Origin: Nocardioidaceae bacterium
GTDB taxonomy: Bacteria; Actinomycetota; Actinomycetes; Propionibacteriales; Nocardioidaceae
Direction: 5' to 3'
DNA length: 5,457 nt
NCBI GenBank assembly: GCA_013698435.1
Contig: JACCVA010000156.1
Span: 1 to 5,457 of the forward strand
Part shown: positions 1 to 5,197 of the stretch, in pieces
Layout: every line of letters begins with the position of its first letter
Numbering within the stretch: the first letter of the stretch is position 1
Made by a program: the position numbers and the translations under genes
Notes under the pieces: model-generated
Told to the model about the DNA's origin: nothing
Seen by the model: only the letters and a program-made list of their open reading frames with translations
The model's database searches: none

Positions 1-1
1 C

Positions 2-361
2 GTCGTACCCGACTCGTGCACGGTGGGCATCAACCACCGGTTCGCGCCGGACCGCAGCGAGGCCGAGGCCGAGGCCCACCTTCGGGAGGTCTTCGACGGC
101 TTCTCGGTCACCGTGGCGGACTCGGCGTCCGGTGCCCTGCCGGGTCTGGACCGACCGGCGGCGGCCGCCTTCCTCGAAGCGGTCGGGGGCACCGCGAGCC
201 CGAAGTTCGGCTGGACTGATGTAGCACGCTTCAGTGCGCTCGGCGTACCCGCGGTGAACTTCGGCCCGGGCAACCCGGAGCTCGCGCACACGCAGGCCGA
301 GCACGTGCCACTGGCGCACCTGCGCAGCTGCCTCGAGGCCCTGCAGTCCTGGCTCGCCTGA
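2..361 (+). CDS. dapE: Succinyl-diaminopimelate desuccinylase, C-terminal part (5' end outside window)
   Basis: This is the last 119 residues of a DapE-type M20 metallohydrolase, which hydrolyses N-succinyl-LL-diaminopimelate to LL-diaminopimelate and succinate in the cytoplasm, supplying lysine and peptidoglycan synthesis. The frame is open from base 2, so the start lies upstream of the window. Visible landmarks are NHRFAPDRS near residues 11-19 (a strand of the dimerisation/lid domain), KFGWTDVARFSALGVPAVNF at 68-87, and the FGPGNPELAH segment, whose His96 occupies the position of the last metal ligand of the family. The gene ends with TGA at 359-361. The wording of these motifs is close to what I recall of actinobacterial DapE, so the family call is secure. 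The N-terminal metal ligands cannot be checked here. No clear U-tailed terminator follows. Confidence 0.93.
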   Translation, partial: VVPDSCTVGINHRFAPDRSEAEAEAHLREVFDGFSVTVADSASGALPGLDRPAAAAFLEAVGGTASPKFGWTDVARFSALGVPAVNFGPGNPELAHTQAEHVPLAHLRSCLEALQSWLA

Positions 362-410
362 CGGTCCGCTCGGTCCCTGCCGCGCCGACTTCCGCTGACG
401 TCCCCTGCGC

Positions 411-496
411 GTTTGCCATGTGAACAAACCAGCTGCGCTGTTCACATGGCAGATTCGCCATGTGAACAAGCTAACTGGCTTGTTGACATGGCAAAC
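411..496. repeat. Cluster of four alternating 12-bp elements forming two palindromes (candidate operator)
   Basis: The 12-mer GCCATGTGAACA occurs at 415-426 and 457-468. Its reverse complement occurs at 439-450 exactly, and at 481-492 with one change (TGTTGACATGGC). Each pair is separated by 12 bp, and the second pair repeats the first with a 42-bp offset, about four helical turns. The outer ends are also mutually inverted: 411-427 and 480-496 match at 16 of 17 bases. The cluster lies 40 bp upstream of the LOG start and upstream of its putative -10. This geometry suits cooperative binding of a dimeric regulator; two stem-loops in RNA or a cruciform are alternatives. No regulator can be named from the motif. 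The region is also less GC-rich than its surroundings. Confidence 0.8.
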
Positions 497-523
497 GCAG
501 TCCCGAGGCAGTGGCAGAGCGAA

Positions 524-529
524 TAGGTT
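524..529 (+). promoter_or_regulatory. Candidate -10 hexamer TAGGTT for a leaderless LOG-family mRNA
   Basis: TAGGTT fits the actinobacterial TANNNT -10 pattern and ends 7 nt before the ATG at 537, the distance expected if transcription starts at or next to the start codon. No Shine-Dalgarno sequence of useful strength and spacing is seen before that ATG. No good -35 lies 16-18 bp upstream. The TTGACA at 483-488, inside the last repeat copy, is too far away (35 bp) to pair with it. Confidence 0.5.
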
Positions 530-536
530 GGGGTGC

Positions 537-1343
537 ATGGAGGATACGGATGCGGCAGACCACGAGCCTGAGCGTCGGCGCGGACAGGTGATCATGCGGC
601 GGGGGCAGATGGAGGGGTCGACGACCGACCAGCGGCTGCTGGACTCGCGGGGACCCACCGACTGGGTGCACACCGACCCATGGCGGGTGCTGCGCATCCA
701 GTCTGAGTTCGTCGAGGGGTTCGGGGCGCTGGCCGAGCTCGGACCGGCGATCTCGGTGTTCGGGTCGGCGCGCAGCAAGCCCGGCGAGCCCGACTACGAG
801 CAGGGCGTCGAGCTGGGTCACAAGCTGGCAGCGGCGGGTTTCGCCGTGATCACCGGCGGCGGCCCCGGCGCCATGGAAGCCGCCAACAAGGGGGCCTGCG
901 AGGCAGGCGGTGTCTCCGTCGGTCTGGGCATCGAGCTGCCGTTCGAGTCCGGCCTCAACACGTGGGTCGACATCGGCATCAACTTCCGCTACTTCTTCGC
1001 CCGCAAGACGATGTTCGTGAAGTACGCCCAGGGCTTCGTCACGATGCCGGGTGGCTTCGGCACGTTCGACGAGATCTTCGAGGCGATCACGCTCGTGCAG
1101 ACGCAGAAGGTGACGTCGTTCCCTATCGTGCTGCTGGGCACGTCGTACTGGGGCGGTCTGATGGGCTGGATCCGCGATGTCGTGCTCGCCGGGGGCAAGG
1201 TCAGCGAAAAGGACCTCAGCCTGTTCACGGTCACTGACGACGTCGACGAGGCGGTGTCGATCATGGTGGCGGCCCGTATCGAACGCGAGCGCAACTGGCC
1301 CGATCGCGGGCCGCTCGGCGTTGAACCTCACCGTGCCGAATAG
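537..1343 (+). CDS. LOG-family (TIGR00730-type) Rossmann-fold protein, long actinobacterial form
   Basis: The 268-residue product belongs to the LOG family, often mis-annotated as lysine decarboxylase. Characterised members are phosphoribohydrolases that release cytokinin-type bases or adenine from nucleoside 5'-monophosphates. The nucleotide-binding motif GGGPGAMEAANKGA lies at 107-120 and the family signature PGGFGTFDE at 171-179; R156-K157 lie in the conserved segment between them. The Rossmann core begins near residue 70 (AISVFGSARS). About 70 residues precede it, including a conserved-looking STTDQRLLDSRG segment (28-39) and WVHTDPWRVLRIQSEF (43-58); short LOG proteins of about 190 residues lack this extension. 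ATG 537 is preferred over in-frame ATGs at 420 (inside the repeat cluster) and 594 because of the -10 spacing and because the RRRGQ-type sequence before the core is retained. It converges on folP2 with 34 bp between stops. The actual substrate is unknown. Confidence 0.92.
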   Translation: MEDTDAADHEPERRRGQVIMRRGQMEGSTTDQRLLDSRGPTDWVHTDPWRVLRIQSEFVEGFGALAELGPAISVFGSARSKPGEPDYEQGVELGHKLAAAGFAVITGGGPGAMEAANKGACEAGGVSVGLGIELPFESGLNTWVDIGINFRYFFARKTMFVKYAQGFVTMPGGFGTFDEIFEAITLVQTQKVTSFPIVLLGTSYWGGLMGWIRDVVLAGGKVSEKDLSLFTVTDDVDEAVSIMVAARIERERNWPDRGPLGVEPHRAE

Positions 1344-1377
1344 CTGTTGGTCCGGGCACGATCGCTGAAATCGATGA

Positions 1378-2241
1378 TCAGGCCAGCCCCCGCAGGGCCC
1401 GAGCCGGCGGTCGGTGACCGGCGATCGACGCCACCATCGCCAGCACCTGGCGGGTGTCGCTCACCCGGTGGGTCCTGAAGACGCGGGCCCCGTGCCAGGC
1501 TGAGATGGCCGTCGCCGCGAGGGTGCCGGTCAGCCGCTGCTCGACCGGTAGGCCCAGCGTCTCGCCGATGAAGTCCTTGTTCGACAGCGCCACCAACACT
1601 GGCCATCGTGTCGCAGTGAGCTCGTCCAGCCGACGAGTCAGCTCGAGCGAGTGGTGGGTGTTCTTCCCGAAGTCGTGCGTCGGGTCGACAAGGATCTTGT
1701 CGCGGTGTACGCCGGCGGCCACCGCACGGTCGGCCAGTCCGGTCACGGTGGCCACCACGTCCGCCACCACGTCGTCGTAGTGAACCCGGTGCGGATCGGT
1801 CCGCGGCGCCAGGCCACCGGCGTGGCTGCACACGATTCCGACACCGAACTCGGCTGCCACCTCGACGACCGCAGGGTCGGCGCCGGCCCAGGTGTCGTTG
1901 ATGAGATCGGCGCCGCGGTGGCACAGCTCACGCGCCACTTCGGAGCGCCAGGTGTCCACGCTGATGACGAGGTCCGGGTACGCCGCGCGTACCTGCCCCA
2001 CCAGCGAAGCCGTGCGGCGCAGCTCCTCGGCGGTGGCGACCACCTCGCCGTACCCCGCCTTGACACCGCCGATGTCGACCAGGTCCGCACCCTCGGCCAC
2101 CACCTGGTCGACGCGCGCAAGCGCCGCTTTCTCGTCGAAGTTCTCGCCGGGATCAGAGAAGGAATCTGGGGTGCGGTTGACGATCGCCATCACGGCGCGG
2201 TCGTGCTCACCGAACGTGCGAGCGCCCAGCACCAGCGACAC
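1378..2241 (-). CDS. folP2: FolP2-type dihydropteroate synthase homologue
   Basis: The 287-residue product is a TIM-barrel pterin-binding protein of the dihydropteroate synthase family, cytoplasmic. Landmarks are IVNRTPDSFSD (20-30), VDIGGVKAGYGE (55-66), SVDTWRSEVA (94-103), LINDTWAG (113-120), DPTHDFGKN (186-194), ALSNKDFIGETLG (218-230) and VFRTHRV (254-260). The pterin-side Asp, Asn and Lys residues are kept. In canonical enzymes the second loop reads GGxSTRPG and carries an arginine that contacts the pyrophosphate; here it reads GGVKAGYGE, and the usual SRK is SNK. These changes, and the RGLA C-terminus, match what I recall of mycobacterial FolP2 (Rv1207), reported not to replace FolP1. 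So pterin binding is likely, but folate synthesis is doubtful. The start is GTG at 2239-2241, preceded by a GAGGAG ribosome-binding site. The gene is inverted relative to the mycobacterial order and diverges from the DivIVA-motif gene. Confidence 0.93.
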   Translation of the reverse strand: MSLVLGARTFGEHDRAVMAIVNRTPDSFSDPGENFDEKAALARVDQVVAEGADLVDIGGVKAGYGEVVATAEELRRTASLVGQVRAAYPDLVISVDTWRSEVARELCHRGADLINDTWAGADPAVVEVAAEFGVGIVCSHAGGLAPRTDPHRVHYDDVVADVVATVTGLADRAVAAGVHRDKILVDPTHDFGKNTHHSLELTRRLDELTATRWPVLVALSNKDFIGETLGLPVEQRLTGTLAATAISAWHGARVFRTHRVSDTRQVLAMVASIAGHRPPARALRGLA

Positions 2242-2246
2242 GAGAA

Positions 2247-2252
2247 CTCCTC
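2247..2252 (-). promoter_or_regulatory. Ribosome-binding site of folP2
   Basis: On the minus strand this reads GAGGAG, 5 nt before the GTG start at 2241. It is a strong Shine-Dalgarno match and fixes the folP2 start, since no better site is seen for other in-frame starts nearby. Confidence 0.75.
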
Positions 2253-2284
2253 ACCCGACGACACGTCCGACCCCTCCAGCGTGG

Positions 2285-2290
2285 CACGAT
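2285..2290 (+). promoter_or_regulatory. Weak candidate -10 for the DivIVA-tag-M14 unit
   Basis: CACGAT keeps the A at position 2 and T at position 6 of the TANNNT pattern and ends exactly 7 nt before the GTG at 2298, the same geometry as at the LOG gene. No good ribosome-binding site precedes this GTG, which favours a leaderless start. The first base deviates from consensus and no -35 is visible, so the call is tentative. Confidence 0.3.
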
Positions 2291-2297
2291 CGAGTTC

Positions 2298-2744
2298 GTG
2301 ATCTGGTTCTGGGTGGTCGTGCTGGTTGTCGTGATCGGCACCGTAGCCGTCGTCGCGGCCGGGCGTGGTGACGCGATGGCAGACGTCTACGAGGATCGGC
2401 CCGACATGGCGCTCGAGCGGGGCCGACGGCTGACCGCGGCCGATGTCCGTGCGGTGCGCTTCACGACCGCTGTGCGCGGCTACCGGATGGACGAGGTCGA
2501 CGCCTTCGTCGCACGGATGGAGGCCGAGCTGCTGGCCGGCGGCCACTCCGCCGACGCCGCTGACGGCAGCCGGCCGGCCCGCGACGGTGGTGGGGGAGAG
2601 GACCTCGGGGAACAGCCGGCCGGTGAGCGTGTCGACGGTGCGCACGCTCAAGGTGAGGACCCACAGCCCGGTGACGATGCGTACGCCGACGACGAGGCCG
2701 GTGCCGGGCCCGGTGACGGCACCGAGGCCCCGGACCGCACATGA
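2298..2744 (+). CDS. Membrane-anchored DivIVA-motif protein
   Basis: The 148-residue product has three parts. Residues 3-22 are a hydrophobic membrane segment (WFWVVVLVVVIGTVAVVAA). Residues 45-78 hold a single DivIVA-type motif, LTAADVRAVRFTTAVRGY followed by MDEVDAFVARMEAEL, the start of a short coiled coil. Residues 80-148 are a Gly/Asp/Glu/Pro-rich, probably disordered acidic tail. Proteins of this kind (Rv1209-like) sit beside tag in many actinobacteria. DivIVA and Wag31 proteins bind curved membrane and organise polar growth, but this protein has only the motif and a membrane anchor, so its role is unknown. GTG 2298 is chosen because it lets the whole membrane segment be made; ATG 2376 would remove it. 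The stop overlaps the tag start by 4 bp, which suggests translational coupling. Confidence 0.85.
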   Translation: MIWFWVVVLVVVIGTVAVVAAGRGDAMADVYEDRPDMALERGRRLTAADVRAVRFTTAVRGYRMDEVDAFVARMEAELLAGGHSADAADGSRPARDGGGGEDLGEQPAGERVDGAHAQGEDPQPGDDAYADDEAGAGPGDGTEAPDRT

Positions 2745-3325
2745 GCTCCGGGGCGGTCGCTGGCCCGGACGGCAGACTCCGGTGCCCGTGGGGTGTGTCG
2801 ACCGAGGGCTACCTCGCCTATCACGACACCGAGTGGGGACGACCGATCCGCGACGACGACGCGATCTTCGAGCGGCTGATCCTGGAAGCGTTCCAGTCGG
2901 GGCTGTCGTGGCTGACGATCCTGCGCAAGCGCGACAACTTTCGGGCCGCGTTCGCCGGCTTCGAGATCGAGTCGGTCGCGCGCTTCACCGCGACCGACCG
3001 GGACCGGCTGCTCGCCGACGCCGGCATCGTCCGCAACGCAGCAAAGATCGATGCGGCGCTCGCCAACGCCCGGGTCGCCGCCGACCTCGAGGGTGGGCTC
3101 GCCACACTCGTCTGGAGCTTCCAGCCCGCGCCACGTCCTGCGCCCGTCACGGCTGGCGAGGTGCCTGCCCAGGCGCCGGAGTCGATCGCGTTGGCCAAGG
3201 ACCTCAAGCGCCGGGGGTTCCGCTTCGTCGGACCCACCACCGCCTACGCGTTGATGCAAGCGGCCGGTCTGGTCAACGACCATCTGGCAGACTGCTGGGC
3301 ACGCGAAGGGAGTCGCCGACCATGA
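2741..3325 (+). CDS. tag: DNA-3-methyladenine glycosylase I
   Basis: The 194-residue product is a Tag enzyme, which removes 3-methyladenine from alkylated DNA as the first step of base excision repair. Aligned by eye with E. coli Tag, the structural zinc ligands are all present: Cys15, His28, His181 and Cys185 (in NDHLADC). The catalytic-pocket Glu is Glu49, followed by the QSGLSW segment with Trp57. Other family landmarks are YHDTEWG (27-33), LRKRDNFR, GIVRNAAKI and LKRRGFRFVGPTTAYALMQA. Length is normal for the family, with about 11 extra residues at the N-terminus. The ATG overlaps the preceding stop in an ATGA. The nearest purine-rich site (GAGG, 2724-2727) is 13 nt away and weak, so translation probably depends on coupling. 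Its own stop overlaps the next ATG in the same way. Confidence 0.96.
   Translation: MSSGAVAGPDGRLRCPWGVSTEGYLAYHDTEWGRPIRDDDAIFERLILEAFQSGLSWLTILRKRDNFRAAFAGFEIESVARFTATDRDRLLADAGIVRNAAKIDAALANARVAADLEGGLATLVWSFQPAPRPAPVTAGEVPAQAPESIALAKDLKRRGFRFVGPTTAYALMQAAGLVNDHLADCWAREGSRRP
3305..3312 (+). promoter_or_regulatory. Ribosome-binding site of the M14 peptidase gene, inside the end of tag
   Basis: GAAGGGAG ends 9 nt before the ATG at 3322, a good Shine-Dalgarno match. It lies within the last codons of tag and supports the ATG at 3322 over the much longer open frame that extends upstream through tag. Confidence 0.6.
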
Positions 3326-4152
3326 TCCAGCCCCGCCTCGGGATGGTGGCCGCGACGGTGGCGATCGTTGGAACCCTCGTCGTCACCGACACTGCGGCCG
3401 CGTTGCCCGCCACCCGTGTCTTTGCCCAAGCCCCGAACGGGGGCAACGCGTCGACAGGTGCCCACGCCGGCGTACGCGCGACTGCGGCGGCACCGTTGCC
3501 GCCGGCTGTGGTCTCGAAGCGGATCATCGGCTACTCCGTGCGCGGTCGCCCCATCCGGGCATACGAGCTCGGAGAGCGCGGAGCCCGCAAGACGGTGGTC
3601 GCGCTGGGCTCCATGCACGGCAACGAGCAAGACGGCACCGTGTTGATCAGCCAGCTGATCAACGGCAAGCCCATCACCGGTGTCCATCTGTGGGTCCTCC
3701 CGCGAGACAACCCCGACGGTTATCTCCGCAACGTGCGTCACAACGCGCGCGGAGTCGACCTGAACCGCAACTTCCCCACGAAGTGGAAGCGAGCGACCGG
3801 CTACTACAACTCCGGCGCCCGCCCTAGCTCAGAGCCGGAGACACGAGTGCTCAAGCGGTTCCTCGACCGGGTCAACCCCGGCCACGTCGTCACGTTCCAC
3901 TCGCCGCTGCGCGGCATCGACGTGTACGGCGCCAAGGACCGCCCGTTCGCGCGGCGCCTCTCGACGCACTTGCGGCTGCCTACGAAGTCGTTCGACTGTT
4001 CGGGTGGCTGTCACGGCACGCTGACCCAGTGGTTCAACCGCAACCATCCCGGCGCGTGTGTGACGGTCGAGTTCGGCAGCGACCCCCGGCCGCGCTATCT
4101 CAACGTGCGGGCGCCCCGGGGTTTCCTCCGCGCCATCGGCGGCAGTCGCTGA
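3322..4152 (+). CDS. Secreted M14-family zinc peptidase, MpaA-like
   Basis: The 276-residue product is predicted to be exported. A short n-region (MIQPR) precedes a hydrophobic stretch at 6-27 ending in Ala-Ala-Ala at 25-27, a plausible signal peptidase I site. After a linker rich in Ala, Gly and Pro (to about 62), the M14 catalytic domain carries zinc ligands His99 and Glu102 (GSMHGNEQDG) and His193 (VVTFHSPL), substrate-binding Arg149 (DLNRNFPTKW), and the catalytic Glu250 (VTVEFG). The NPDG, NARGVDLNRNFP and SEPETR segments resemble MpaA, which cleaves the gamma-D-Glu-diaminopimelate bond of murein peptides; that substrate is inferred. Cys226, Cys230 and Cys246 could form a disulfide near the active site. 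It starts inside the tag stop and is the last gene of the unit. The E. coli MpaA I recall is cytoplasmic, so export would be a difference. Confidence 0.88.
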   Translation: MIQPRLGMVAATVAIVGTLVVTDTAAALPATRVFAQAPNGGNASTGAHAGVRATAAAPLPPAVVSKRIIGYSVRGRPIRAYELGERGARKTVVALGSMHGNEQDGTVLISQLINGKPITGVHLWVLPRDNPDGYLRNVRHNARGVDLNRNFPTKWKRATGYYNSGARPSSEPETRVLKRFLDRVNPGHVVTFHSPLRGIDVYGAKDRPFARRLSTHLRLPTKSFDCSGGCHGTLTQWFNRNHPGACVTVEFGSDPRPRYLNVRAPRGFLRAIGGSR

Positions 4153-4183
4153 CCCCGCGGCCTCCGCCCTACCGTTCGCCCCG

Positions 4184-4200
4184 TCCCGCGAGCTGCGGGA
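4184..4200. terminator. Weak hairpin between convergent M14 and TetR genes
   Basis: TCCCGC (4184-4189) and GCGGGA (4195-4200) form a perfect 6-bp stem with a 5-nt loop, 32 nt after the M14 stop. There is no U tract on either side. A second small hairpin (ATGCG/CGCAT) lies at about 4230-4245. These may end transcription from both convergent genes, but the evidence is limited to position and pairing. The rest of 4153-4268 shows nothing else. Confidence 0.35.
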
Positions 4201-4268
4201 AAGTGCATGCGCCGACCGGCGTGTCGCGATGCGGTTTCTCGCATTCGGGGGCGGAGCCGGAGTTGAGC

Positions 4269-5003
4269 TCAGCTGTCTGCCTCGAGGCGGAGCAGCTGCA
4301 GACGGTCCAGGAGGTTCTCCAACGACTCCTCGAACTCGGCGGCCGCATGGTCCTCCGACAATGCCCCGCTCATCTTGGCGACATGGGGGTAGGCGTCCAG
4401 CTTGGGCGGCTCTTGGCTGCCGTCGTCGAGCACGTCCAACGGGCCGACGTCGGCTCCGTGGGTCGAGACCTCGAGCAGCAGGTGGCCGAGCAGGAAGCTC
4501 GTGAAGCCTCGGTACGCCGCCACTGCCGCGTCGTCGGAGAAGCCCTCCCGCGAAAGCCCCGCCAAGAACGACTCGACCCAGTGCAGGCTCCTGAGGGGGG
4601 GCCGTAGCCAGGGCGCCTCCGGTGGTCGCGAGGCGACGAGCGGGAACGCCTTGGGATGGGCGAGTGCGACCCGGCGGACGCCGTGGGCAAGTCGTTGCAG
4701 GAAGTCCTGCCAGCCGTCCTGGGGCATGTCGAGCACGTCGTCGTCGTCGTACATCGTGTTGATGAGGTGGTTCACCACGGCGTCGAGCAGATCCTCCCGG
4801 CCGGGCACGTACCGGTAGAGCGACATGGCCTCGACCCCCAAGGAAGCGCCGAGCCGGCGCATGGTCAGACTCGGGAGGCCGGCCGTGTCGATGTGATCGA
4901 TCGCTGCCCTGATGATGCGTTCACGGTCGAGTGGGACACGCGCCGAGGGGGGCGGATTTCCGGCCACGACATCTGCGTCGGCGTCCATCGTCTCGTCTGT
5001 CAC
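4269..5003 (-). CDS. TetR-family transcriptional regulator
   Basis: The product is 244 residues from GTG 5003. The N-terminal DNA-binding domain spans about 24-80: RERIIRAAIDHIDTAG, then LTMRRLGASLGVEAMSLYRYV with the helix-turn-helix at 46-65, then GREDLLDAVVNHL. The rest is helical and of the TetR-type C-terminal class (about 95-240), with an inserted acidic loop at 190-205 and a leucine-rich last helix. The GTG is preferred over one at 5096 because GAGG lies 7 nt before it and because the 31 extra residues would cross the palindrome and the promoter-like hexamer. The ligand and targets are unknown. No gene diverges from it, so the usual guess of an adjacent divergent target does not apply; autoregulation is the simplest idea. 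It converges on the M14 peptidase. Confidence 0.9.
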   Translation of the reverse strand: MTDETMDADADVVAGNPPPSARVPLDRERIIRAAIDHIDTAGLPSLTMRRLGASLGVEAMSLYRYVPGREDLLDAVVNHLINTMYDDDDVLDMPQDGWQDFLQRLAHGVRRVALAHPKAFPLVASRPPEAPWLRPPLRSLHWVESFLAGLSREGFSDDAAVAAYRGFTSFLLGHLLLEVSTHGADVGPLDVLDDGSQEPPKLDAYPHVAKMSGALSEDHAAAEFEESLENLLDRLQLLRLEADS

Positions 5004-5010
5004 GTCACAA

Positions 5011-5018
5011 CCTCTTCC
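5011..5018 (-). promoter_or_regulatory. Ribosome-binding site of the TetR gene
   Basis: The minus strand reads GGAAGAGG here, ending 7 nt before GTG 5003. This decides the start in favour of 5003 rather than the upstream in-frame GTG/ATG-type codons. Confidence 0.6.
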
Positions 5019-5023
5019 CGCCT

Positions 5024-5041
5024 CCTCGATGGGCGTCGAGG
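5024..5041. promoter_or_regulatory. Perfect inverted repeat in the TetR leader, candidate autoregulatory operator
   Basis: CCTCGA (5024-5029) and TCGAGG (5036-5041) are exact reverse complements separated by 6 bp, giving an 18-bp palindrome. It lies 20 bp upstream of the TetR start and just downstream of the hexamer TACCGT, where a bound repressor would block transcription. TetR operators are commonly 15-20 bp palindromes in this position. Assignment to this regulator is inference. Confidence 0.45.
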
Positions 5042-5057
5042 ATTCGCGCTTGCCGCT

Positions 5058-5063
5058 ACGGTA
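5058..5063 (-). promoter_or_regulatory. Candidate -10 hexamer of the TetR gene
   Basis: The minus strand reads TACCGT, a TANNNT match, which would place the transcription start near 5051 and give a leader of about 47 nt containing the palindrome and the ribosome-binding site. No convincing -35 is seen 16-18 bp upstream. Confidence 0.35.
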
Positions 5064-5103
5064 TCCGGCGACGGGGGTTCGAGATCGCGACGCCACACAG
5101 GAA

Positions 5104-5142
5104 CGAGGGCACCGTCTCCCTGTACGGAGAGACGGTGCCTCG
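5104..5142 (-). terminator. Strong hairpin terminator of the small membrane-protein gene
   Basis: GGCACCGTCTC (5108-5118) and GAGACGGTGCC (5129-5139) form a perfect 11-bp stem with a 10-nt loop, and CGAG/CTCG extend it by four pairs after a single bulged G. It lies 56 nt downstream of the stop at 5198, between two genes both read on the minus strand. On that strand the tail after the stem reads CTCGTTCCTGTGTGG, moderately U-containing rather than a true U tract. That is usual for high-GC actinobacterial terminators. Confidence 0.7.
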
Positions 5143-5197
5143 TCGTGGCCTCCCGCACGGTCTCCGAGCGAGCGGAGGCGGTGCCAGAGGCTGTTCG

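Noticed and set aside
411..496. CRISPR array
   Set aside because: The repeats are only 12 bp, alternate in orientation, and have 12-bp gaps; no longer direct repeats or cas genes are present.
420..536. In-frame extension of the LOG gene upstream to ATG 420
   Set aside because: It would translate the palindromic repeat cluster, which is why it gives a 14-residue internal repeat (HVNK...LFTWQ-like). It has no ribosome-binding site, and homologues as I recall them do not carry it; ATG 537 has a well-placed -10.
471..1331. 286-codon open frame on the minus strand opposite the LOG gene
   Set aside because: It is a shadow of high-GC coding sequence; its product is rich in Arg, His and Asp with no family motifs, whereas the plus strand encodes a clear LOG protein.
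1651..2301. 216-codon open frame on the plus strand opposite folP2
   Set aside because: The product is compositionally biased (His, Arg, Val) without motifs and lies fully against the well-supported folP2 frame.
2648..3283. Minus-strand open frames opposite tag
   Set aside because: No recognisable motifs; the plus strand encodes all the catalytic and zinc residues of Tag.
2443..3321. Long upstream extension of the M14 frame through the DivIVA and tag genes
   Set aside because: The extension reads those genes out of frame and is Arg/Pro-rich. ATG 3322 starts a proper signal peptide and has a Shine-Dalgarno site.
4736..4752. Short GTC/GAC trinucleotide run as a microsatellite
   Set aside because: It encodes four Asp residues in the TetR protein and is within normal variation for GC-rich coding sequence.
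5004..5096. Upstream start for the TetR gene at 5096
   Set aside because: The 31 added residues are Ser/Arg/Gly-rich and unlike TetR N-termini, and would place the promoter-like hexamer and palindrome inside the gene; GTG 5003 has a ribosome-binding site.
5162..5177. Small hairpin CTCCG/CGGAG as a second terminator
   Set aside because: Only 5 bp with no tail; the much stronger hairpin at 5104-5142 explains termination better.
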